From assembly GCF_014644435.1 (NCBI RefSeq), contig NZ_BMKR01000004.1:124001-188000 (forward strand): a DNA stretch of 64,000 nt. The letters are read 5' to 3'. Shown one piece after another: positions 51,435-59,312 of this stretch. The notes under the pieces are model-generated. The model did not search any database. It was not told where the DNA came from and was given only the letters and a program-made list of their open reading frames with translations. Positions within the stretch are counted from its first letter, which is position 1. The number at the start of each line of letters is the position of its first letter. A program made the translations under genes and the position numbers. This stretch comes from Paenibacillus albidus. Lineage in GTDB: Bacteria > Bacillota > Bacilli > Paenibacillales > Paenibacillaceae.

Positions 51435-52595
51435 ATGACACAGCTTCGTATCGGAATGATTGGTTACAAGTTTATGGGAAAAGCCCACAGCAATGCTTAC
51501 CGCAGCCTGCCCATGTTTTTCCCAAAGGCGCTGCAGCCACAAATGTCTGTGATCTGCGGACGAAACGCCGAAGCACTGGCAAATGCGGCCAACCAGCTCG
51601 GCTGGTCGGAAAGTGTAACGGACTGGAAGGAGCTGATTGCCCGCGATGATATTGATCTGATCGATATCAATGCGCCCAGCAACGCCCACAAGGAGATCGC
51701 ACTGGCGGCAGTCAAGGCGGGCAAGCATATTTTCTGTGAGAAGCCGCTGGCCCTGACGCTCGCAGATTCCCGGGAAATGCTCCAGGCAGCAGAAGATGCC
51801 GGTGTGGCTCACATGGTTGGCTTTAACTACCGATTCTCTCCGGCCGTTAGATTGGCCAAAAAGCTCGTCGAAAGCGGCCGTTTGGGAAAAATCTATCATT
51901 TTCGGGCCTGGTTCCTCCAGGACTGGATTCTGGACCCTGAGTTCCCGCTGGTATGGAGGCTGCAAAAGGAGGTAGCGGGTTCCGGCTCACATGGTGACTT
52001 GGGCGCGCATTTGATAGATCTGGCCCATTTTCTGGTGGGTGATATGAAAGAAGTTATCGGGATGAGCGAGACCTTCATCAAAGAGCGGCCGCTCGCAGCT
52101 GAAATGACGGGTCTGAGTGCCAAAGGGAGCAAGGATGGACCGCGAGGAGAGGTTACCGTTGATGATGCGACACTGTTTCTGGCCCGTTTTGCAACCGGTG
52201 CCATGGGCAGCTTTGAAGCGACGCGGTTTGCGGCCGGCCATCGTTCCACCAACTCTTTTGAGATCAACGGGAGTCTGGGCAGTGTGAAATTCGACTTTGA
52301 ACGGATGAATGAGCTGGAAGTCTATCTGACCAGTGATGAAGAGGATGTGCAAGGATTCCGCCGTGTTCTCGCCACCGATCCGGTGCATGAATATGCGGAG
52401 GCCTGGTGGCCACCGGGGCATACGATCGGGTTCGAGCATACCTTTATTCACGAAATGCTGGAGTTGTCCACCGCCATTGCGGAAGGCCGCCAGCCGGAGC
52501 CGAATTTTCATGATGGCGTGAAGTGCCAGGCTGTCCTGGAAGCGGTAGAACGTTCGGTTGACGAGCGGCGCTGGGTTTCCCTGGCGGAGATGTAA
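51435..52595 (+). CDS. Gfo/Idh/MocA family oxidoreductase (1)
   Basis: A 386-residue NAD(P)-dependent dehydrogenase of the Gfo/Idh/MocA family: an N-terminal Rossmann domain (LRIGMIGYKFMGKAHSNAY, then INAPSNAHKEIALAAVKAGKHIFCEKPLALTLADS with the catalytic EKP) and a C-terminal alpha/beta domain (GSGSHGDLGAHLIDLAHFLVGD, where His and Asp lie near the active site). It would oxidise or reduce a sugar or inositol at one carbon. It starts one base after the LacI stop, and ThuA plus a second Gfo/Idh gene follow, so the four genes form an operon. The ATG follows AAGGAGGAC. Confidence 0.93.
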   Translation: MTQLRIGMIGYKFMGKAHSNAYRSLPMFFPKALQPQMSVICGRNAEALANAANQLGWSESVTDWKELIARDDIDLIDINAPSNAHKEIALAAVKAGKHIFCEKPLALTLADSREMLQAAEDAGVAHMVGFNYRFSPAVRLAKKLVESGRLGKIYHFRAWFLQDWILDPEFPLVWRLQKEVAGSGSHGDLGAHLIDLAHFLVGDMKEVIGMSETFIKERPLAAEMTGLSAKGSKDGPRGEVTVDDATLFLARFATGAMGSFEATRFAAGHRSTNSFEINGSLGSVKFDFERMNELEVYLTSDEEDVQGFRRVLATDPVHEYAEAWWPPGHTIGFEHTFIHEMLELSTAIAEGRQPEPNFHDGVKCQAVLEAVERSVDERRWVSLAEM

Positions 52596-52621
52596 CCATT
52601 CTAATTAAAGGAGTGTTGACG

Positions 52622-53338
52622 ATGAAAAAAGCATTGATCGTATGGGGAGGCTGGGACGGCCACGAACCGCAGCAGGTTGCAGAAATATTCGCCGGACTGC
52701 TGCAGAGCGAGCAGTTTGAGGTTGAAGTCTCGGATACCCTGGAGGCATTTGCCGATGGCGAGAAGCTGCGTGGACTCGATCTGATCGTTCCTGTATGGAC
52801 GATGGGGCAAATCTCGCAGACGCTGGTGGACAATGTCTCTGCTGCTGTGCAGAACGGGACAGGACTGGCGGGATGCCATGGCGGGATGTGTGATTCCTTC
52901 CGGAACAATGTGGATTGGCAATTTATGACCGGCGGACAATGGGTTGCCCATCCCGGCAATGACGGTGTCGATTACACCGTGCAAATCTGCCAAAGCTCAA
53001 GCCCGCTCGTGGAGGGTCTGGAGGATTTCAAGGTTACTTCCGAACAATATTATCTGCATGTTGACCCTGCTGTGGAAGTACTGGCGACCACCCGGTTTCC
53101 GGTAGTAGATGGCCCCCATAAGCTGAACAAGGCGGTCGACATGCCGGTGGCCTGGACCAAACGCTGGGGCACCGGCCGGGTCTACTATAACTCGCTTGGA
53201 CATCATGCCGATATTGTTGAGCTGCCGCCTGTGAAGGAAATGATGCGGCGTGGATTGGTATGGGCAGCAGCAGGAAAAGATCTGGTGAATGTAGTGAATC
53301 CGGCTGCAACCTACAGCGGCATGGCTGACAGTCAATAA
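52622..53338 (+). CDS. ThuA domain protein
   Basis: A 238-residue protein of the ThuA family, which has a glutamine amidotransferase-like fold. The sequence shows ALIVWGGWDGHEPQQVAEIFAGLL at the start, GTGLAGCHGGMCDSF in the middle (a Cys at the nucleophile-elbow position), and GRVYYNSLGHHADIVELPPVKEMMRRGLVWAA at the end. ThuA acts in trehalose or disaccharide use in rhizobia together with ThuB, a Gfo/Idh/MocA dehydrogenase; its reaction is unclear. Here it is flanked by two such dehydrogenases. ATG 52622 follows AAAGGAGTG. Confidence 0.9.
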   Translation: MKKALIVWGGWDGHEPQQVAEIFAGLLQSEQFEVEVSDTLEAFADGEKLRGLDLIVPVWTMGQISQTLVDNVSAAVQNGTGLAGCHGGMCDSFRNNVDWQFMTGGQWVAHPGNDGVDYTVQICQSSSPLVEGLEDFKVTSEQYYLHVDPAVEVLATTRFPVVDGPHKLNKAVDMPVAWTKRWGTGRVYYNSLGHHADIVELPPVKEMMRRGLVWAAAGKDLVNVVNPAATYSGMADSQ

Positions 53339-53359
53339 AATTCCGGGAGCGATCAACCA

Positions 53360-54463
53360 ATGGACAAAGTAAAAGTAGGCATTATCGGCTGTGGTAAAAT
53401 CAGCAGCATTTATATGGAAAACTGTCAGAAGTTCGAAATGCTTGAGCTTTTAGCTTGTGCAGATATGGATCTGTTGCGGGCACAGGAGCAGGCAGACCTA
53501 TACAAGATTCCCCGGGTCTATACCACCCGCCAGCTGCTGGATGATCCCGAGATTGAAATCGTTATCAATCTGACCATCCCGGCAGCCCACGCCGATGTCA
53601 GTTTGCAGGCGCTGGAAGCCGGCAAACATGTGTATGTGGAGAAACCGCTGGCGGTTACCCGGGAAGAAGGCCGTCAGGTTCTGGATTTGGCAAAAGAGAA
53701 GGGCCTCTTGGTAGGCAGTGCGCCCGAAACCTTCTTTGGCGCGGGAATCCAGACTGCACTCAAGCTGATCGAAGATGGTGTGATTGGACGGCCGGTTGCC
53801 GCAACCGCGTTCATGATGAGCCGGGGGCACGAGCATTGGCATCCCGATCCGGAGTTTTATTATGCCGCTGGCGGTGGACCGCTTTTTGATATGGGGCCTT
53901 ATTATTTGACAGCCCTGGTGCAGCTGCTGGGGCCTATCCGTACAGTGGCCGGAATGACAAGCAAAGCACTGGAGGAACGTACGATTACGAGCGAGAAGAA
54001 AGCCGGGCACAAAATTCCCGTGGACATCCCTACCCATGTCGCCGGAACACTACGCTTTCAGGACGGGGCGGTGGCTACACTGATCACCAGCTTTGATATT
54101 TTTGGCGGAAGCAGCCTGCCGCCGATCGAAATCTATGGGACGGAAGGAACGCTTCAGGTTCCTGACCCCAATACCTTTGGCGGCCCTGTAAGGTACCGGA
54201 AGCTGGGCGAGAATGAATGGACGGAGCAGCCGCTGCTGCCGGGTTATGACCAGAACACACGCGGCATCGGGCCGGCTGACATGGCTTACGCCATCCGCAG
54301 CGGACGCGAACACCGTGCCAGCGGTGAGCTTGCCTACCATGTGCTGGAGGCCATGTGGGCCTTCCATGATTCATCTGATTCCCGGCAATTCTACGACATG
54401 CAGAGCTCCTGCAGCCGCCCGTCAGCTTTGCCTTCCGGACTGGCTCCCTACACTTTGGACTGA
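53360..54463 (+). CDS. Gfo/Idh/MocA family oxidoreductase (2)
   Basis: A 367-residue dehydrogenase with the Rossmann motif VKVGIIGCGKISSIYMENC and the catalytic VYVEKPLAVTREEG. The C-terminal domain includes GGGPLFDMGPYYLTALVQLLGP, typical of the branch near putative dehydrogenases of plant-associated bacteria. It differs clearly from the copies at 51435 and 58116. It lies 21 bases after the ThuA gene and ends in a terminator. A pathway in which one dehydrogenase makes a keto-sugar and the other reduces a product is possible but unproved. Confidence 0.92.
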   Translation: MDKVKVGIIGCGKISSIYMENCQKFEMLELLACADMDLLRAQEQADLYKIPRVYTTRQLLDDPEIEIVINLTIPAAHADVSLQALEAGKHVYVEKPLAVTREEGRQVLDLAKEKGLLVGSAPETFFGAGIQTALKLIEDGVIGRPVAATAFMMSRGHEHWHPDPEFYYAAGGGPLFDMGPYYLTALVQLLGPIRTVAGMTSKALEERTITSEKKAGHKIPVDIPTHVAGTLRFQDGAVATLITSFDIFGGSSLPPIEIYGTEGTLQVPDPNTFGGPVRYRKLGENEWTEQPLLPGYDQNTRGIGPADMAYAIRSGREHRASGELAYHVLEAMWAFHDSSDSRQFYDMQSSCSRPSALPSGLAPYTLD

Positions 54464-54496
54464 CCGTGTATTGATCCAAGCAGGGTCCTTCACACA

Positions 54497-54540
54497 GAAA
54501 GACCGCATTCCATTATTCATTGGAACGCGGTCTTTCTTCA
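54497..54540. terminator. bidirectional terminator
   Basis: Stem GAAAGACCGCATTCCA / TGGAACGCGGTCTTTC with an eight-base loop, T-rich on the plus strand. It separates the ThuA operon from the convergent MFS gene. Confidence 0.8.
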
Positions 54541-54572
54541 TGATAAGAAGAGACTAAAAAGTAATAACCTGC

Positions 54573-55754
54573 TTATGCCTGCTGTACCTTCACTGCTGTC
54601 TCTGGATCCGGTGCTGCAAGCCTGGACGAAACGATAAGCAGGACTACGGCAACCGCTACCCCGGCAGCGCCAATCCATGTGATGGACAGCAGCGAAACCC
54701 GGTTCAGTACCATGCCTCCAATCCCTGCACCGGCAGCCATGGAGAGCTGCATCGCGGAGCTGTTGAGACTCAGCATAATACCTGAGGATTCAGGAGCAAG
54801 CGTCACCAGGTTATATTGCTGCGCCGGACCGGAGGACCAGGCAGATAACGACCAGAGAATCAGCAGAGGGAATACAAGGATCCAGTGACTGGCCGCTAGT
54901 GCCAGCAGCACCAGCATCACGGTATGCACAAGCATCCCTGATAGCAAGGTGGGCAGGACTCCCCAGCGGTCAGCGCTGTAGCCTCCGAGCTTGGACCCGA
55001 CCAGACTGGCAATGCCAAAGGCCAACAATGCGGCGCTTAAGGTCTGTTCACTCATTCCTGTAATCGTTAGGAGGTAAGGGGAAATATAGGTGTAAGTAAT
55101 GGAGTATCCGCCGAGCCAAAAGAAACTTACTGCCAAGCCCATAGCAATTCTAGGGTTTCTCAGAAGACCCAGCTGCTGCCGCAGAGGGATTGGCGCATCT
55201 CCATCGGTAGCGGGGATACTCCGATGAATGACAATCACAGCAAGGAGAGCCAGCAGCCCGATGCCCCCAAAGACCCACTTCCAGTCATAGACAGCAGCAA
55301 TCATTCTGCCGAGCGGCACCCCAATGATTAGCGAAGCTGTAAAACCCATTACAACTGTAGCGATGGAGCTGGCCTGCCGGCCCGGCTCTGAAATTTTGGC
55401 AGCCAAGCTTAAAGCTGTAACGACGACCACACCTGCGCCGAGCGCCATCAATACTCTGGCAGCCAGGAACCAGCCATATCCCGGCAGCACAAAGGCCAGC
55501 ATATTGGCCACTGCAAAAAGGGCCAGCGAAAACAGGATCAGTCTGCGCCGTTCCCAGCGGACCGTCAGGGCCATAGATACGGGAGTGCACAGCGCGTAGA
55601 CCAGTGAAAATACCGTAATAAGCTGGCCTGCGGCGACCAGGGAGATGTCCAGGCTGCCTGCTATTTTATCGAGAATCCCTGCAATGATATATTCTGAAGT
55701 CCCGACCAAAAAACTCACAAGCGCCAAAATATAAACTTTTAACGTATTCGACAT
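54573..55754 (-). CDS. MFS transporter, DHA1 (AraJ/YdhP-like) type
   Basis: A 393-residue membrane protein with twelve hydrophobic segments. LVSFLVGTSEYIIAGILDKIAGSLDISLVAAGQLITVFSLVYAL at the N terminus (E in helix 1) and FGIASLVGSKLGGYSADRWG in the middle mark the AraJ/YdhP-like branch of sugar- and drug-efflux MFS proteins. The substrate is unknown. It is preceded by an ArsR regulator on the same strand with 64 bases between, so the pair is probably a repressor and its pump. The ATG follows AAGGAGCG. Confidence 0.92.
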   Translation of the reverse strand: MSNTLKVYILALVSFLVGTSEYIIAGILDKIAGSLDISLVAAGQLITVFSLVYALCTPVSMALTVRWERRRLILFSLALFAVANMLAFVLPGYGWFLAARVLMALGAGVVVVTALSLAAKISEPGRQASSIATVVMGFTASLIIGVPLGRMIAAVYDWKWVFGGIGLLALLAVIVIHRSIPATDGDAPIPLRQQLGLLRNPRIAMGLAVSFFWLGGYSITYTYISPYLLTITGMSEQTLSAALLAFGIASLVGSKLGGYSADRWGVLPTLLSGMLVHTVMLVLLALAASHWILVFPLLILWSLSAWSSGPAQQYNLVTLAPESSGIMLSLNSSAMQLSMAAGAGIGGMVLNRVSLLSITWIGAAGVAVAVVLLIVSSRLAAPDPETAVKVQQA

Positions 55755-55818
55755 GTAAGAAACGCTCCTTAAATTGTTTTTATATTTCTAAATATATCGA
55801 AATAATAAGCAAAAAAAA

Positions 55819-56109
55819 TCAGTCCAGCAAATAGGGAATATATTTGCGGGCTGTCGCCACATTCAGGCTGTAATAGATATAAGTACCTTCTTTGCGGGAG
55901 TCAAGCAAACCGCTCTCAGCCAGCTGCTTCAAGTGATGCGACAGCGTGGAGAGGGGGATCGACTCCAGGCGGCTTTCCAGCATTGCCGGGCAGAGGTTAT
56001 TATCCTTGATGAGCTCCAGCAGGATCTTGTAGCGGGTAGGCTCGCCCAGTGCTTTATGAACCTTGACGGCTTCCCTGTTTTCTTTGCTGACTTCGACCAT
56101 GTTCATCAT
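55819..56109 (-). CDS. ArsR family winged-helix regulator
   Basis: A 96-residue repressor: VHKALGEPTRYKILLELIKDNNLCPAMLESRLESIPLSTLSHHLKQLAESGLLDSRKEGTYIYYSLN is the ArsR winged helix. There is no metal motif such as ELCVCDL; a single Cys sits in helix 3 (NNLCPAM), so the signal may be redox or an organic ligand rather than arsenic. Several ATGs (56109, 56106, 56100) lie near the AAGGAG ribosome site; the last has the best spacing. It lies upstream of the MFS gene on the same strand and is probably its regulator. Confidence 0.92.
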   Translation of the reverse strand: MMNMVEVSKENREAVKVHKALGEPTRYKILLELIKDNNLCPAMLESRLESIPLSTLSHHLKQLAESGLLDSRKEGTYIYYSLNVATARKYIPYLLD

Positions 56110-56194
56110 ACTCCTTCCTGATATATTTCTATATTCATGGAAATTAAAATATCATGTTCTGCCGGAAAAGTAAACCCTGCACCGATAAATCCTT

Positions 56195-57097
56195 TTATTT
56201 GCGCAGGGCTGAAGGGGTAAGGCCTTTATACTGTTTAAACAGCTTGGTAAAATAGTTTGGATTGTCACAGCCGACGCGGCCGGCAATTTCGGTGACGGTG
56301 AGATCCGTATTCAGCAGCAGCTTTTCGGCTTCAGCCACACGGCAGACATTGACATAGTCGATAAAGGTGCGGCCGGTGAGCTTTTTGAAGGTTTTGCAGA
56401 AATGATAGGGGTTCAGGCTTACAGATTTGGCCGCTTGCTCCACCGTGATCTTGTCATCGTAATGCAGCTCCAGATATTCAAGCAGCGGCTTAAAACGCTC
56501 CCGGTTCATGGAATGACGCTCATGGGTCCGTCCCGACGTCTGCTGAGGTCTAAATGTACGGGACAGCAGCAGGAGCAGCAAATGGAGCTGATTCTTAATC
56601 ACAAGCTGATACGCCGGGCGGCTCTCCTGAAATTCCTCAATAATTAAATCCATCAGGGCAAGGGAGGAAGCGCAGGCAGGGACCTCTTTGAACGGCATCA
56701 CCGGAAACTGGTATTGATTCTCCAGGTAAGGAGCTACGAACTGTTTGTGCTGGGGATCCTGGTTCCAATCCTTGTACATGGAGCTGTGAAAAACAATGGA
56801 AACAAAGCTGACCGCTTCATTCTGCAGGGCATAAGCAACATGAAGCCCCCCTGAAGGGACAAACAGGATTTCTCCCGCAGCAACTTCATAGGGCTGGCTG
56901 TCCACATGGAATATGGCATGGCCCTTTTTCATAACGATAATCTCCAGATGTTCGTGCCAATGCATATACATAATATTCTGTTCCGCTTTAGCCTCCGGGA
57001 AATCATTGAAAAACAAGCGGAACGGATAGATGGTTTGTTCCGGCAGAGGATATTCTTTTAGTTCTTTCGGATAATTCAAGGACCTGTCAACTCCCAC
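56195..57097 (-). CDS. AraC family regulator
   Basis: A 300-residue AraC-type activator. The N-terminal cupin domain (about 40-100: MHWHEHLEIIVMKKGHAIFHVD, VAAGEILFVPSGGLHVAYA) would bind a sugar-type ligand, and the C-terminal double helix-turn-helix is complete (ITVEQAAKSVSLNPYHFCKTFKKLTGRTFIDYVNVCRVAEAEKLL and VTEIAGRVGCDNPNYFTKLFKQYKGLTP). The GTG at 57097 has no clear ribosome site; TTG 57079 is an alternative. It is divergent from the sugar isomerase gene at 57204, so the two dehydrogenase/isomerase genes beyond are likely targets. Confidence 0.93.
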   Translation of the reverse strand: MGVDRSLNYPKELKEYPLPEQTIYPFRLFFNDFPEAKAEQNIMYMHWHEHLEIIVMKKGHAIFHVDSQPYEVAAGEILFVPSGGLHVAYALQNEAVSFVSIVFHSSMYKDWNQDPQHKQFVAPYLENQYQFPVMPFKEVPACASSLALMDLIIEEFQESRPAYQLVIKNQLHLLLLLLSRTFRPQQTSGRTHERHSMNRERFKPLLEYLELHYDDKITVEQAAKSVSLNPYHFCKTFKKLTGRTFIDYVNVCRVAEAEKLLLNTDLTVTEIAGRVGCDNPNYFTKLFKQYKGLTPSALRK

Positions 57098-57203
57098 AAG
57101 ATTCAGCTATAAATACACAAGATAAGAAGAGATTTCACATAAAATGAGCAATATACTAAGGTAGCTGAATTAAATATAAACCAATATTGGAGTGGTATAC
57201 AAG

Positions 57204-58091
57204 ATGAAAGACACATTGCGGATCGGAACTTTGGTAGGAGGCGGAGATGCGGTGAGAGTAATCCCGCAGATCGTAGGCCACGGCTTCGAATCCTTTAGCT
57301 TAACTTTCTGGCAGACTACTGGAGCTACGGATCTGGCGGAGACTGCCAAACGTGTGCGGGAGCTGGCTGAAGAGCATGATTTTATCATATCTACTGTAGG
57401 CATCTTTGGTAATCCGCTTACAAACGAAGGGGATAATTCGGATACTTTGGCAAGTTGGGAGCGCTTAATCGACCATGCACATTTGTTTGGCACTGACCTG
57501 ATTTCCGGATTTACAGGCCGTCTGCCCGGTGCATCCATTGACGATTCCCTACCCAGATTTGCTGAAGTTTTTGGTGAATTGTCCAAACGGGCGGCTGACC
57601 GCGGACTGCGGATTGCTTTTGAGAACTGCTCCATGGGAGGCAATTGGCAATCCGGTGAATGGAATATTGCCCACAATCCGTCAGCCTGGGAGAAAATGTT
57701 CAATGCCGTACCCGCTGACAATCTCGGTCTGGAATGGGAGCCCTGCCACCAGATGGTTGCCCTGATCGATCCGCTTCCGCAGCTGCGCAAATGGACGGAC
57801 AAGATCTTCCATGTGCATGGCAAGGATGCTACGATTGCCTGGGATATTATCAAGGAATATGGCATTCATGGACCAAAGGAGTATGTGTGGCACCGCACCC
57901 CGGGCTTCGGAGATACGAACTGGTCGGATGTCATTACCATCCTGCGGCAAGCGGGCTACAAAGGCACCATTGACATCGAAGGCTGGCATGATCCGGTATA
58001 CCGTGATGAACTGGAAATGACGGGTCAGGTTCACGCCCTCAATTATCTGAAGCACTGCCGTGGTGGCAGCTTCGTGCCAAATCCGGTCTAA
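57204..58091 (+). CDS. sugar phosphate isomerase/epimerase-type TIM barrel
   Basis: A 295-residue protein of the AP-endonuclease-2 / xylose isomerase-like fold. The barrel with metal ligands is seen in FENCSMGGNWQSGEWNIAHNPSAWEKMF, WEPCHQM, HVHGKDATIAWD and IDIEGWHDPVYRDELEMTG. It would interconvert keto- and aldo-sugars or act as a dehydratase. It is divergent from AraC and followed 24 bases later by a Gfo/Idh dehydrogenase, so it is probably a two-gene catabolic operon. ATG 57204 is preferred over GTG 57192, which overlaps the GGAGTGG ribosome site. Confidence 0.92.
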   Translation: MKDTLRIGTLVGGGDAVRVIPQIVGHGFESFSLTFWQTTGATDLAETAKRVRELAEEHDFIISTVGIFGNPLTNEGDNSDTLASWERLIDHAHLFGTDLISGFTGRLPGASIDDSLPRFAEVFGELSKRAADRGLRIAFENCSMGGNWQSGEWNIAHNPSAWEKMFNAVPADNLGLEWEPCHQMVALIDPLPQLRKWTDKIFHVHGKDATIAWDIIKEYGIHGPKEYVWHRTPGFGDTNWSDVITILRQAGYKGTIDIEGWHDPVYRDELEMTGQVHALNYLKHCRGGSFVPNPV

Positions 58092-58115
58092 ACCTATACA
58101 GCGAGGAGAATTTCA

Positions 58116-59162
58116 ATGATCGCACAGTATCGTGTGGCCGTTGCCGGTTGCGGAGGCATGGCGAATGCCTGGATAGAATATGCCCTGGGACGGCAGGATA
58201 CGCAGATCGTGGCCCTGGTGGATATCCATCTGGAGGCGGCACAGGCGATGGGCATCAAGCATGGGCTAAGTTGTCCAGCGTATACGGATATCAAACAGGC
58301 AATCGAAGAGACGAAAGCCAATGTGGTGTTTGACGTGACGGTTCCGGGCAGTCACTTTAGTATCGCCAGTACGGCCATGGAACAAGGCTGCCACGTGTTC
58401 GGCGAGAAACCGCTGGCTGAAACCATGCAGCAATGCAATGAGATTGTTGCCCTGTCGGAGCAGACCGGGCGGACTCATGCCGTGATGCAGAACCGCCGCT
58501 TCGATCCACGGATTCGTTCGCTGCGCGGTCTTCTGGAGAACGGCACCATTGGCCGAACCGGTTATATAGGGGCCAGCTTTTTTCTGGCTCCTCATTTCGG
58601 CGGATTCCGTGATGCAATGAACAGTCCGCTTTTACTGGATATGGCGATTCATACCTTTGATCAGGCACGTTATATCACGGGGGCAAATCCGCAGACCGTC
58701 TACTGTCAGGAATTTAATCCCCCCGGCTCCTGGTATGAGGGAAACGCAGCGGCGATCTGTATTTTTGAGATGAGCGATGGCTCCGTATTCTGTTATCAGG
58801 GTTCCTGGTGTGCAGAAGGCGCTCCCACCTCCTGGGAAGCAGCCTGGCGGGTTATCGGTGAGAAAGGCACAGCCATCTGGGATGGCCTGGACATGCCATA
58901 TGCGGAAGTGGTCACAGCGGAAGAGCAGGACGGCAAATTTGTGCGGGATCATCTGCGGATCGAAGGAGAAGCTGTTGTGATGGACAAAACATTCCATCAA
59001 GGCTGTCTGGAAGAGATGTTCCTGGCCCTCGCCGAAGGGCGTTCTCCTGAAACAGATTGCCATGATAACCGGTACAGTATGGCGATGGTCCTTGGTGCTC
59101 TGGAAAGTGCAAAAAGCGGGAATAAGATTGAGCTTTCAGCCTTTATGAACACAAAAGATTAA
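58116..59162 (+). CDS. Gfo/Idh/MocA family oxidoreductase (3)
   Basis: A 348-residue dehydrogenase with the Rossmann motif YRVAVAGCGGMANAWIEYALG, the catalytic HVFGEKPLAETMQQC, and a substrate domain with LLLDMAIHTFDQARYITG (His at the catalytic position). It resembles sugar dehydrogenases of plant-associated bacteria. With the preceding isomerase/epimerase it makes a small oxidation unit under AraC control. It ends in a strong terminator. It is not a recent duplicate of the dehydrogenases at 51435 and 53360. Confidence 0.93.
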   Translation: MIAQYRVAVAGCGGMANAWIEYALGRQDTQIVALVDIHLEAAQAMGIKHGLSCPAYTDIKQAIEETKANVVFDVTVPGSHFSIASTAMEQGCHVFGEKPLAETMQQCNEIVALSEQTGRTHAVMQNRRFDPRIRSLRGLLENGTIGRTGYIGASFFLAPHFGGFRDAMNSPLLLDMAIHTFDQARYITGANPQTVYCQEFNPPGSWYEGNAAAICIFEMSDGSVFCYQGSWCAEGAPTSWEAAWRVIGEKGTAIWDGLDMPYAEVVTAEEQDGKFVRDHLRIEGEAVVMDKTFHQGCLEEMFLALAEGRSPETDCHDNRYSMAMVLGALESAKSGNKIELSAFMNTKD

Positions 59163-59179
59163 TATGAATCACAATTTAA

Positions 59180-59225
59180 GAAACGGCCAGGGTTCCTAAA
59201 GGACGCTCAGCCGTTTCTTTTTTTG
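59180..59225 (+). terminator. terminator of the isomerase-dehydrogenase operon
   Basis: GAAACGGC / GCCGTTTC stem with a second stem inside, followed by eight T. A TGCTATAAT extended -10 at 59226-59234 starts directly after it and may drive the ABC exporter genes. Confidence 0.85.
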
Positions 59226-59312
59226 TGCTATAATTTAACTTTATGACGATGTGCGGACTTAGGGAATGGTTCCCGGCAAATACATAATTAAATTTGATTG
59301 AGGTGTCTGAAT

